A stretch of DNA of 21,284 nt, taken from the IMG/VR virus record IMGVR_UViG_3300036715_002803, positions 1 to 21,284 of that record. One strand, 5' to 3'. The stretch's first letter is position 1; each line of letters begins with the position of its first letter. The position numbers and the translations under genes were made by a program. Positions 4,894 to 11,515 of this stretch are shown one piece after another. The stretch is from a virus. Under the pieces are notes generated by a model. That model was not told the DNA's origin, ran no database searches, and worked only from the letters and a program-made list of their open reading frames with translations.

Positions 4894-7074
4894 ATGTCAG
4901 ATAACTCTATTTTAACAAAACTCGTCGTTGACTTCGACGATAGAAAATCAATTTTAAGAGCTGACCGAAATCAATACACCCACTTCTTGAAGGAAGAAGA
5001 TGGAAGAAAAATAATCCTGTACTCCTTCGCCCATGTAATCAAGGGAGTTGAACGCAAGGCAACTCTTGTAGATTTGTCAGTCACTCTAGGTCGTAGAGTA
5101 AGACAAAAACTAAGGTTGAAGAGAAATTCTGTAGCCGCTTGCCAAGTTGGATGGTTTATTCTTGTCTCTTTCTTTGAGGTAGGTCTACTCCACTACACAC
5201 TGGAAAAAGCAGATAAGAAAGGTCGCAAGTCTAAATACCTGGCCTATATAATCACCGTCAAGGATCGAAAAAGTTTGTTTGATCTTTGGGATGAGTTGAA
5301 CAAGGAAGAGCAGATTGACTTGTTTCCAACAGGCCAACCTCCTGGCGACTGGACTTCACCAACACACGACCTTGGGTATGTCATTATCAAGAAATCTAGC
5401 CCCGAGATTACCTCAAAGCTAGTACCAGAAACAGCACCACTAATCTATGAGATGTTGAATAAACTAGGGCGTCAGCCTTGGATCATCAACACTCCCATGT
5501 TGGAGGTGCTAGAATATTTTATGGATCAGCCAGCGGAAGGAAACCCTCTAAAACATAAGACTGAACGTGATCCTGAACGTCGAGCTAGTTTGACTATTGA
5601 AATTGAAGCCATTGTGAGGTTGGCACGTCGAAATTCAGAAAGGCTGTTTTACCACCTTTACAATCTAGATTTTCGAGGGAGAATCTACCCAAATTCTGCA
5701 TATTTGCACGAGCAATCGTCTGACAATGCAAAGAGTCTGTTGCTGTTTGCCAAGGGGGTTCCCCTGGGAGAAACAGGGTTGTACTGGTTGTTGCTCCATG
5801 GTGCGAACACCTGGGGTAATGACAAGGTCTCTCTTGATGACCGAGTCGAGTTTTGTCTAACAAACTATGACACTTTTGTGGAGTATGCACGAAATCCCTA
5901 TGAAGTCAGAGGTTGGATGGAGGCTGATAAGCCTTTTAGCTTTCTAGCTTTTTGTCATGAGTTAATGTATTTGCAAGATTGGGTGTCAGCTGGAAACCTC
6001 CAGAATGAGTTTGTTTCTAACCTAGTGTTGTATCTCGATGGTAGCTGTAATGGCACACAGCATCTCGTAGCAATGTCTAAAGATGAAGAGCTCGCACCTT
6101 ACGTAAACCTGGTCCCTGAAGAGGTGCCAGGAGACTTGTACAGTTATGTTGCGGACAAAGTCTGGGCTAGGCTCGACCGTCTTGCAGCTGCTGTACCCCC
6201 TGAGATTGCTTGTCAGCTAGACGATGTTTTGAATCGTCTTGAGACACTGCAAGAAGCCTATGACACAGCTCCTGCAGGATCTGAACGCAAGGCGATTGCC
6301 TACACTGAGGTCCAAACTTGGCGTAATAACAATCGTAAGCTGCGTGAGATGCTCTACCCGATCTATTGGGCGCGCATCACAGATCGGAAGCTACGGCGTA
6401 AGTTAGTTAAGCGGGGAGTAATGACTTCCAGCTATGGTGCGGTTCCTTTCGGAATGGGACAACAAGTGTGGGATGACACCCGAGGGCTCAGCCCTTATCT
6501 TGCTAGTCAAGAAAAGTTGTGGTCATCGATGCTTGGATTGGAATTGTATCAGACTTGCCGCGAAGACCTTGTTGGTCCAGGTAAGTTACTGGCTCTTTTT
6601 GAGTCTATCGCCGATGCTTACAATGAGAAGCATGAATACATGGCTTGGTTTAGCCCTGTAACAGGGTTTCCGGTAGTTCAGCACTATCGCCAACCTTTGT
6701 CAACCCGAACTTGGCTGTCTTATGGAGAAAATCGCTTTCATGTTGTTGTTGAAAATTGGGAGGAAGCTACTCTTGACAAGGACTCACAACGTCTTGGTGC
6801 GTCTCCAAACATTGTGCACAGTCTTGATGCTACCCACATGACCATGGTTATTTGTGCTGCGTACTTTGATGTGGCAGCAATACACGACTCTTGGGGCTGT
6901 GTGGCTGGAAACATGGAGAAACTTTTTGTCTTGATCCGAGAAAAATTTGTAGAGTTGTATGAGAAAGACCCTTTGAAGCAGATTCTGTCGCAGCTAGATG
7001 CTGAGACAATGATGCCAAAAAGAGGTAGCCTACAGTTGGAAGGAGTGCTTGAGAGTGACTACTGCTTCTGCTGA
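4894..7074 (+). CDS. T7-type single-subunit DNA-directed RNA polymerase
   Basis: This enzyme transcribes phage genes from its own promoters without sigma factor. Catalytic motifs are clear: motif A YLDGSCNGTQH with D382 (T7 D537), motif B KRGVMTSSYG with K506 and Y514 (T7 K631, Y639), and motif C NIVHSLDATHM with D645 (T7 D812). The C-terminus ends DYCFC, comparable to the essential aromatic 'foot' (DFAFA) of T7. At 726 aa it is well below T7's 883 aa; nearly all the difference (about 155 residues) lies before motif A, so the N-terminal domain is reduced. AAGGAG at 4884-4889 precedes the ATG, and promoter motif P2 is just upstream. The last 20 bases overlap the next gene if its GTG start is right. 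Confidence 0.97.
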   Translation: MSDNSILTKLVVDFDDRKSILRADRNQYTHFLKEEDGRKIILYSFAHVIKGVERKATLVDLSVTLGRRVRQKLRLKRNSVAACQVGWFILVSFFEVGLLHYTLEKADKKGRKSKYLAYIITVKDRKSLFDLWDELNKEEQIDLFPTGQPPGDWTSPTHDLGYVIIKKSSPEITSKLVPETAPLIYEMLNKLGRQPWIINTPMLEVLEYFMDQPAEGNPLKHKTERDPERRASLTIEIEAIVRLARRNSERLFYHLYNLDFRGRIYPNSAYLHEQSSDNAKSLLLFAKGVPLGETGLYWLLLHGANTWGNDKVSLDDRVEFCLTNYDTFVEYARNPYEVRGWMEADKPFSFLAFCHELMYLQDWVSAGNLQNEFVSNLVLYLDGSCNGTQHLVAMSKDEELAPYVNLVPEEVPGDLYSYVADKVWARLDRLAAAVPPEIACQLDDVLNRLETLQEAYDTAPAGSERKAIAYTEVQTWRNNNRKLREMLYPIYWARITDRKLRRKLVKRGVMTSSYGAVPFGMGQQVWDDTRGLSPYLASQEKLWSSMLGLELYQTCREDLVGPGKLLALFESIADAYNEKHEYMAWFSPVTGFPVVQHYRQPLSTRTWLSYGENRFHVVVENWEEATLDKDSQRLGASPNIVHSLDATHMTMVICAAYFDVAAIHDSWGCVAGNMEKLFVLIREKFVELYEKDPLKQILSQLDAETMMPKRGSLQLEGVLESDYCFC

Positions 7075-7324
7075 AATCACTATCTATGGCTACATTGAAG
7101 TAGATGAGTCGGATAATTTTCATCAAGAGTTCTTTACTACAAAGAGGTTGGAAGACTATTTTTCCTATGTAGAGAATGTTCCTACCCTCACTCCAAGTAG
7201 TATCTTGACTTTTCGATCTCAGGATGATCTCGACATGGAGTGTCTGCTTGTTCTTGACTGGGACTATTATTTTAATCCAGAGTCCAATCACGACGACTAC
7301 TGGGGAGAGTTGGTGCTGAAATGA
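7055..7324 (+). CDS. Acidic hypothetical protein (89 aa)
   Basis: Not recognised. The protein is acidic and aromatic (EVDESDNFHQEFF, LDWDYYFNPESNHDDYWGEL), a composition also seen in small phage inhibitors that mimic DNA or bind host enzymes, but no family is evident. I prefer the GTG at 7055, 9 bases after AGGAG (7041-7045); an in-frame TTG at 7049 is only 3 bases from it. The gene overlaps the end of the RNA polymerase gene and its stop overlaps the next start as ATGA, so it is translated as part of the same transcript. Confidence 0.62.
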   Translation: MTTASAEITIYGYIEVDESDNFHQEFFTTKRLEDYFSYVENVPTLTPSSILTFRSQDDLDMECLLVLDWDYYFNPESNHDDYWGELVLK

Positions 7325-7509
7325 CTGAGAAGAACTGGGGTTGTATAAACTGTTCAGGTTGGGACTGTGCTTGTGACAAACCCAAGACTGTTGAGTTGAC
7401 TCCTGAACGATACCAAGAGTTGCTTGACGCTGAGGATAAACTTATTAAACTTGAGGCAGGAGGTGTTGACAACTGGGATGGGTATGAGTTTTGTTTTGAG
7501 GAAGAATGA
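7321..7509 (+). CDS. Small Cys-rich hypothetical protein (62 aa)
   Basis: The N-terminus has CINCSGWDCAC (residues 8-18), a tight cysteine cluster that could bind a metal ion. The rest, LTPERYQELLDAEDKLIKLE followed by AGGVDNWDGYEF, resembles a short helix-plus-'GVDNW-GY' module found in many small phage proteins of unknown function. It starts with ATG overlapping the previous stop (ATGA) and ends overlapping the next start. It is part of a run of small genes behind the RNA polymerase. No enzymatic motif is visible. Confidence 0.65.
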   Translation: MTEKNWGCINCSGWDCACDKPKTVELTPERYQELLDAEDKLIKLEAGGVDNWDGYEFCFEEE

Positions 7510-7724
7510 TGAGAAGACCACTTGTTTGGGTTGCTCCACGAGAACACAGTGCTTGTTGGTGCTGCCCAGGCCACGACAAGTTTCCCACAGAGACCTACCG
7601 TAATAGACGGTCCAAACACGCTCGGGCTCGCGATCGACAGATTGAAAACCAACTTGTAAGAACAATACAGAAAAGGACACTGAAACATGCGGTTGACCAA
7701 GGCAATTATTACGGCAATTACTAA
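7506..7724 (+). CDS. Small basic hypothetical protein (72 aa)
   Basis: Not recognised. It is strongly basic (RNRRSKHARARDRQIENQLV, IQKRTLKHAV) with a CWCC cluster at residues 17-20, and may bind nucleic acid or metal. Two adjacent ATG codons (7506 and 7509) can serve as start; the first overlaps the previous stop. The last 38 bases overlap the next gene, a larger overlap than elsewhere in this block, so the C-terminal end or even the gene might be over-called. There is no membrane segment. Confidence 0.55.
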   Translation: MMRRPLVWVAPREHSACWCCPGHDKFPTETYRNRRSKHARARDRQIENQLVRTIQKRTLKHAVDQGNYYGNY

Positions 7725-8118
7725 AGTAAAACAAGAAGAAAAAGTAAACAATGTTCTTACGTTGGACTTCCAGGCTGCCCTCAACAAGGCAGTAGGTTTA
7801 TCTTGGAGTGACTTCAATACAATTCGAAAAATTGAAGATTCAATGTTAGAGGGTAGAATTCTACAATACTACAAAGGTTTTTATGGCTTTTACAATTCAA
7901 ATAACCAATATGCTACCTTGGTTTTTGATGGTGTTGTCTATGTTCCTTTTAACATAAGTACAAACACTATTCGATCTGTTTGCGGTAGCTTTATCACAAA
8001 AGAGGTTGTTAAGGACTGGGCTACAGTGTTGTCAGCCTTCACAAACGTTGAAGCAGCCATTGCAGTTTATCCTGAGTTGAAGCCTCGGTTTGTGGCCTTG
8101 TTTGGGGAGGTGTTCTGA
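7687..8118 (+). CDS. Hypothetical phage protein (143 aa)
   Basis: Not recognised. It starts with a Lys-rich helix (MRLTKAIITAITKVKQEEK), has an aromatic strand-rich centre (QYYKGFYGFYNSNNQYATLV, VVYVPFNISTNTI) and a helical C-terminus (WATVLSAFTNVEAAIAVYPEL). No catalytic pattern or membrane helix stands out. AAAAGGA at about 7672-7678 precedes the ATG by 8-9 bases. The stop overlaps the next start as TGATG. It is the longest gene in the accessory block between the RNA polymerase and promoter P3. Confidence 0.68.
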   Translation: MRLTKAIITAITKVKQEEKVNNVLTLDFQAALNKAVGLSWSDFNTIRKIEDSMLEGRILQYYKGFYGFYNSNNQYATLVFDGVVYVPFNISTNTIRSVCGSFITKEVVKDWATVLSAFTNVEAAIAVYPELKPRFVALFGEVF

Positions 8119-8312
8119 TGGCTAAGTTTATGGTGGTGTGCAAGTTAGAAACAACTGTTGTTGTTGAAGCAGGTAGCCCTAGCGAAGCTATCGACCGTTG
8201 GGGGCAATTACAAGAAGAAGGTCTTCTGACTCTTGACCATTATGTGATAGATCAAGATGAACCTTATACAATTCAAGTAGATAATCAGACAAAGGAGACT
8301 ATTAGTGTCTAA
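8118..8312 (+). CDS. Small hypothetical protein (64 aa)
   Basis: Not recognised. Its pattern is strand, helix, strand: KFMVVCKLETTVVVEA, then SPSEAIDRWGQLQEEGLL, then HYVIDQDEPYTIQV. That layout is common in small proteins in which a beta hairpin packs on one helix, but it is not diagnostic. The ATG overlaps the previous stop (TGATG) and the 3' end overlaps the next gene by 8 bases, consistent with coupled translation. There are no cysteine clusters and no membrane segment. Confidence 0.62.
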   Translation: MAKFMVVCKLETTVVVEAGSPSEAIDRWGQLQEEGLLTLDHYVIDQDEPYTIQVDNQTKETISV

Positions 8313-8586
8313 ATGGGCTAATGAACCTTACGTGTCGAGTCCTTTTGTAGTATATGGCTACGTGGCAGATGGCGGTGATGGGTCTTATAGTATTTTCTGG
8401 CTTGATGGGAAAATAGAAGATCACACAGATGAAGATTATATTGAAGGAGTGTCTGACGGAGACGGACTAAGCTATCGATCAAAACTGACTTTTGATTCCA
8501 AAGAGGCAGCTATAAAAGCTGGTATTCGATACGAGCCAGTCCTGAACTGGCTGCAAGAGCATGGAATTAAAACAAGGGAAGTTTGA
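8305..8586 (+). CDS. Acidic hypothetical protein (93 aa)
   Basis: Not recognised. It is rich in Gly, Asp and aromatic residues (VYGYVADGGDGSYSIFWLDG, EDHTDEDYIEGVSDGDGLSY), suggesting a small acidic beta protein, with a helical C-terminal part (SKEAAIKAGIRYEPVLNWLQ). The start is GTG at 8305, 7 bases after a strong ribosome site AAAGGAG (8291-8297) that lies within the end of the preceding gene. It is the last gene before the 88-base gap holding promoter motif P3. It is similar in character to the acidic protein at 7055 but not obviously homologous. Confidence 0.66.
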   Translation: MSKWANEPYVSSPFVVYGYVADGGDGSYSIFWLDGKIEDHTDEDYIEGVSDGDGLSYRSKLTFDSKEAAIKAGIRYEPVLNWLQEHGIKTREV

Positions 8587-8644
8587 TGTCACTAACTTTT
8601 CTGCAGCATACCTACATTGCGCGCTGAAATTGAATTTTGAAAGC

Positions 8645-8663
8645 ACCAGGTAGCTATAAAGAG
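8645..8663 (+). promoter_or_regulatory. Phage RNA polymerase promoter candidate P3
   Basis: ACC-AGG-TAGCTATAAAG-AG, with the same fixed spacing as P1 and P2. It lies in the only clear gap (8587-8674) of this region, directly before the gene at 8675 and the SSB/replication genes. The bases right after the core, GAGGAA (8661-8666), also form the ribosome site for the ATG at 8675, so the leader would be only about 15 bases long. Confidence 0.72.
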
Positions 8664-8674
8664 GAACAAAATCA

Positions 8675-8956
8675 ATGAGCACTATTGAACTCCATGACTA
8701 CAATCCGACCTCTAAATCTGGGTCCAAAGGAATCTTTTTGTCTGTAGGGCCTGAGCGGCGGCGCAAGGTTTATCGCATTACGTCAAAGACTGGCCGTGCG
8801 CTGTTTCTCAAGTATGCGTCGCGCTGGAACACAATGCAAGTTCATAACTACCATCATCTAGGTGTTGGTCTTCGAATTACCAAAAATTTGAAATGCTCTT
8901 ACCTAGGCAAAGTCATTTCTACCCGCAAAGCCTTCAAGCTTATTGCTAACAGCTGA
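8675..8956 (+). CDS. Basic hypothetical protein (93 aa), first gene after P3
   Basis: Not recognised. The protein is strongly basic, with clusters such as PERRRKVYRITSKTGRALFL and VISTRKAFKLI, and is probably beta-rich; nucleic-acid binding is plausible but unproven. Its ribosome site GAGGAA (8661-8666) merges with promoter motif P3. The stop is followed by a small hairpin (8957-8974), so this gene could be transcribed partly apart from the SSB gene behind it. Position next to a strong promoter suggests it is made in large amounts. Confidence 0.68.
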   Translation: MSTIELHDYNPTSKSGSKGIFLSVGPERRRKVYRITSKTGRALFLKYASRWNTMQVHNYHHLGVGLRITKNLKCSYLGKVISTRKAFKLIANS

Positions 8957-8985
8957 GGACTGGTTTTACAGTCCAACTTTATTTT
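8957..8985 (+). terminator. Weak hairpin, possible attenuator/terminator
   Basis: GGACTG (8957-8962) pairs with CAGTCC (8969-8974) around a GTTTTA loop, followed by the T-rich AACTTTATTTT. The 6-bp stem is short and the T-run is broken, so termination would be partial at best. It separates the gene at 8675 from the SSB gene. Confidence 0.4.
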
Positions 8986-9011
8986 AACGAAACATATAGG
9001 AAAACAAATTA

Positions 9012-9515
9012 ATGCCGATTATTCAAGACGTGTCTGTGTTTTGGGTCAAACTGAATCCCGCTAAGCCGGAACGTTACCAAGGAAAAGGTCCTGCAAAGAA
9101 CACTGTTCAAATCCGAGTGTATGAACGTGCCAAAAAAGATCAACTGGAAAAAGAGTACGGATTTAAATTCACTCCCAAGGAAGATGCTACGACTGGTAAA
9201 CTCTATTATCAGACCTCAATCTCCGCGTTTACCTATGGGACTGATGCCGACAAAAACGAAGACACTAACAACCAAAACAAGCCTGTCGAGGTTCGGACTG
9301 CCGATCTTCGCCCTCTTGACCCTGACACAGTAGGTAATGGTTCGATTGCAAACATTCGCTTCCGTATGAAGGACGATAAGTCTTCGCGTACCATTACCGG
9401 TATGCAAGTAACGAAGCTCGTTGTCTACAAGGGTCGTGAAGAAGAAGAATTCACTCGTTCTGACAACTTTGAAATCATTGGTGATGCTGGTGACAGCACA
9501 GGGGAAGAGTATTGA
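9012..9515 (+). CDS. Single-stranded DNA-binding protein, T7 gp2.5-like
   Basis: The 167-aa protein is probably the phage SSB that coats unwound DNA and contacts the polymerase and helicase. It shows the pattern of phage OB-fold SSBs: a strand-rich body with NGSIANIRFRMKDDKS and ITGMQVTKLVVYKG near residues 110-145, where gp2.5-type proteins have 'G-GS-x-xN/KV...' and 'L-x-x-V-x-L-x'. The C-terminus is acidic and ends with an aromatic residue (GDAGDSTGEEY), as in gp2.5, whose acidic tail and final Phe bind partner proteins. AGGAAAA precedes the ATG. It sits directly upstream of the nucleotide and replication genes. The identity rests on pattern and context, not on alignment. Confidence 0.78.
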   Translation: MPIIQDVSVFWVKLNPAKPERYQGKGPAKNTVQIRVYERAKKDQLEKEYGFKFTPKEDATTGKLYYQTSISAFTYGTDADKNEDTNNQNKPVEVRTADLRPLDPDTVGNGSIANIRFRMKDDKSSRTITGMQVTKLVVYKGREEEEFTRSDNFEIIGDAGDSTGEEY

Positions 9516-9928
9516 ACTCAGTTTACCTTGCAGGCCCCATGGAAGGGGTTGATAAGGTAGTAGCAAACGCCTGGCGGGTAACTGTCAGGCGCGAGCTTGC
9601 CTTATCTGGAATAAACACCTTGGATCCTGCTAGACGACAAAGATACCACGACCAACCACCGTCTCTAAACTTGTCCAGAAAGATAGTTTCCCTTGACCTG
9701 CACGACATAAGTTCTTGTCGGCTAGTCTTGGCAAATCTATCCGAGCTGGGGGGAGGCCGTGCTTGGGGCACTGTTATGGAAGTTGCCTTGGCGGCTTACC
9801 ACTTTCGAAAACCCGTAATTGTTCTTGCAGAAAAGGACTTCAAACATCCCTTCATTGAAACTTTCGCTACTGAGCTGGTCTATGATCTAAATGAAGCAAT
9901 AGCTTCCTGCAAAGGTTACTTTCAATGA
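9512..9928 (+). CDS. Nucleoside 2-deoxyribosyltransferase-like protein
   Basis: The 138-aa protein begins with VYLAGPM (residues 4-10), the family's nucleotide-binding N-terminal motif, has D62/D65 in VSLDLHDISSCRLVLANL, and GTVMEVALA with E90 as the likely nucleophilic glutamate; 'PVIVLAE' follows as in the fold. Such enzymes move deoxyribose between bases or hydrolyse deoxynucleotides (the DUF4406 and DRTase groups look alike), so the exact reaction is open. It starts with TTG overlapping the SSB stop (ATTGA), and its own stop overlaps the next ATG. It fits a role in recycling or purging nucleotide pools beside the phage DNA polymerase and RNR. Confidence 0.8.
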   Translation: MNSVYLAGPMEGVDKVVANAWRVTVRRELALSGINTLDPARRQRYHDQPPSLNLSRKIVSLDLHDISSCRLVLANLSELGGGRAWGTVMEVALAAYHFRKPVIVLAEKDFKHPFIETFATELVYDLNEAIASCKGYFQ

Positions 9929-10182
9929 GCCAAAATCACGTCAGATATGAGCTGGTGGATACACAGCTTGACGGGCTACTGATGAAGACAAAGTACCACC
10001 ACAAACTTGAAAAACACTACGAAAAGATTATTCGTAGAGCTCCGCAGCTGGAAGGCTATATCTGTCTTCGTGTTATTCTTGTGCGATCAAATCTTCTCTG
10101 GTTCACACCAAGATTGGAAGATTTTCAAAAATTCAGACAGAACTTTGTGACAGCGTATATTGCAACAGAAGAAGTGGAATGA
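9925..10182 (+). CDS. Hypothetical phage protein (85 aa)
   Basis: Not recognised. It is a basic protein with a helical stretch (KTKYHHKLEKHYEKIIRRAP) and a strand (EGYICLRVILVRSNLLWF), then FTPRLEDFQKFRQNFVTAYI. There is no obvious catalytic motif or membrane helix. The start overlaps the previous stop (ATGA) and the stop overlaps the next start, placing it firmly within the SSB-to-polymerase operon. A role in nucleotide or DNA metabolism would be guilt by association only. Confidence 0.66.
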   Translation: MSQNHVRYELVDTQLDGLLMKTKYHHKLEKHYEKIIRRAPQLEGYICLRVILVRSNLLWFTPRLEDFQKFRQNFVTAYIATEEVE

Positions 10183-10460
10183 CAATGGCAGATCCAATTA
10201 ATCCTGACTACTATAAAGGAGTTCTTGTAATTCCTAAGCATCGCCTAGCAGAGTTCACCACACCCAGTGGTGACATCTCTCTGGAATACATGGATCTGAT
10301 GGAGTTTGTCATGACTCCAGACCAGTTTGAAGGTCACTTGAAGGGGCAAGTATGGAAGTACTTGCTCCGTCTTGGAGGCAAAGATGACCCAGTTCAAGAA
10401 GTTAAAAAATCTAGCTGGTACTTGACTCGTCTTGTGAAGTTTATTACAGGGAAAAAGTAA
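10179..10460 (+). CDS. DUF3310-family protein (T7 gp1.7 C-terminal-type)
   Basis: The 93-aa protein matches the DUF3310 pattern: NPDYYKG at residues 8-14, DLMEFVMTPDQFEGHLKGQV (39-58), and WKYLLRLGGKDDPVQEVKKS with the closing SSWYLTRLVKFI. In T7 the related protein gp1.7 is a nucleotide kinase for dGMP/dTMP; many phages carry a stand-alone copy like this one beside nucleotide genes. The usual 'H-Y' in the N-terminal motif is Y-Y here. A second ATG at 10185 is also possible as start. It lies between genes for nucleotide-type enzymes and shares the overlapping TAATG junction with the next gene. Confidence 0.82.
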   Translation: MTMADPINPDYYKGVLVIPKHRLAEFTTPSGDISLEYMDLMEFVMTPDQFEGHLKGQVWKYLLRLGGKDDPVQEVKKSSWYLTRLVKFITGKK

Positions 10461-11275
10461 TGAAAATTCCTGCTGAGCGATTGTATTCAGTTGCAGAAAA
10501 AATCTTTTCGGAAACACCTGTGCAGATCGGGGAAGAAAAAAAGGTGAAAATGTTTAACCGAGGAGCTTATCTTGCAGGAGGGGCTATTGTAAACACTCTT
10601 CTCGGTAGTGAGCCCAACGATTATGACATCTTCTTTCGTGACAAAGACTTGGCATTGGACTTTGCTAGAGCAGCGGTAAGGGGGCTGCCAGTGACTGCTT
10701 CGGTTGTGCAGGTTAATGACAAGGTTGATCGGGTTGTACTTGAAGCAAACTTCAGCACTATTAATCGTATATTGAAGGCTGACAAGAAAAATGAATTGTC
10801 TTTTGTATCAAATACTGCCTTGAGCTACAAGAATAAGCTTCAAGTCATCACGGCCTTCATCGGAGAGCCCGAAGATGTCTTTAAGTTCTTTGACTATGAG
10901 CACTGCAAGGTCTATATGGACTTTAACATTGTCGAAGAAAAGTTTGTGGTTGGGGATGAACAAACTATCTCTGCAATTCTCACCAAGGATCTGATTTATA
11001 CAGGCGGGTCTAAGTACATCCTGTCTGCACTCATGCGATCTCAAAAGTTTGCAAAGAGAGGATGGAGCATGAAGCTTAGCTCTGCTCTTCGTTTGTCAAA
11101 AGGTCTTGGTGAGATTGACTTGACAAACAAAAAAGAGTTGAAAGAACAGTTGATTAGCTTTTACGGGTTGTCTGATGCAGCAGATGACTTGTTGAACCAA
11201 GCTACTCGACTAGATGATTTTTCGTCAATTGATTTTGACAAATTGATTACAGTATTGGAAGGCGTTTACAAATGA
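10460..11275 (+). CDS. Nucleotidyltransferase-fold protein (pol-beta/CCA head domain-like)
   Basis: The 271-aa protein has the signature of the poly(A) polymerase/tRNA nucleotidyltransferase head domain: YLAGGAIVNTLLGS (residues 37-50), with the GG turn, followed by NDYDIFF, where D54 and D56 are the metal-binding aspartates. A later aspartate in FDYEHCKVYMDFN could complete the triad. Family enzymes add nucleotides to RNA, proteins or small molecules; the target here is unknown. The C-terminal half is helical. The ATG overlaps the previous stop (TAATG) and the stop overlaps the next start. It may act on tRNA, on a host toxin or protein, or on nucleotides; none of these can be distinguished from sequence. 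Confidence 0.75.
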   Translation: MKIPAERLYSVAEKIFSETPVQIGEEKKVKMFNRGAYLAGGAIVNTLLGSEPNDYDIFFRDKDLALDFARAAVRGLPVTASVVQVNDKVDRVVLEANFSTINRILKADKKNELSFVSNTALSYKNKLQVITAFIGEPEDVFKFFDYEHCKVYMDFNIVEEKFVVGDEQTISAILTKDLIYTGGSKYILSALMRSQKFAKRGWSMKLSSALRLSKGLGEIDLTNKKELKEQLISFYGLSDAADDLLNQATRLDDFSSIDFDKLITVLEGVYK

Positions 11276-11463
11276 TTGAGACTGTTGTTGTTGTGGAAAA
11301 AGGAACGAAGTACGAGTCCGGAGTTGGTTACACCGGTGCTGTTTTGTCTCGGTTGGGATTCCCCGAAGGACCCTATACTCCCAAGATTGCAAAGATTTTT
11401 GTGAGCCAGGCACGCTCTGTTGACTCTACCTTGAAGTTTGAGATCAAGCCTTACCGAGTCTAA
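11272..11463 (+). CDS. Small hypothetical protein (63 aa)
   Basis: Not recognised. It is strand-rich, starting MIETVVVVEKGTKYESGVGY and ending STLKFEIKPYRV; probably a small beta protein. The ATG overlaps the stop of the nucleotidyltransferase-fold gene (ATGA). It is the last gene before a 52-base gap with a strong hairpin upstream of the DNA polymerase. There are no cysteines, membrane helices or catalytic residues to note. Confidence 0.62.
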   Translation: MIETVVVVEKGTKYESGVGYTGAVLSRLGFPEGPYTPKIAKIFVSQARSVDSTLKFEIKPYRV

Positions 11464-11470
11464 ACAACTC

Positions 11471-11496
11471 TTGGCCAGTGGGAGACTGCTGGCCAA
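11471..11496 (+). promoter_or_regulatory. Hairpin in the DNA polymerase leader
   Basis: TTGGCCAG (11471-11478) and CTGGCCAA (11489-11496) form a perfect 8-bp stem around a 10-base loop, 19 bases before the TTG start of the DNA polymerase gene. No T-run follows, so it is not a standard terminator. It could control translation or processing of the polymerase message. Confidence 0.6.
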
Positions 11497-11515
11497 CCAA
11501 ATAGAAAGGTAATAA

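Noticed and set aside
7272-7817. A 181-codon open frame on the minus strand
   Set aside because: It runs antisense across four overlapping rightward genes that have start and stop junctions typical of coupled translation; no family resemblance and no leftward promoter.
8508-8518. AGCTATAAAAG, a near match to the promoter core
   Set aside because: No ACC at the fixed distance, one extra A, no leading T, and within the coding region of the gene at 8305.
10210-10219. CTATAAAGGA resembling the promoter core and start
   Set aside because: Encodes the conserved DYYKG of the DUF3310 family and lacks TAG and ACC upstream.
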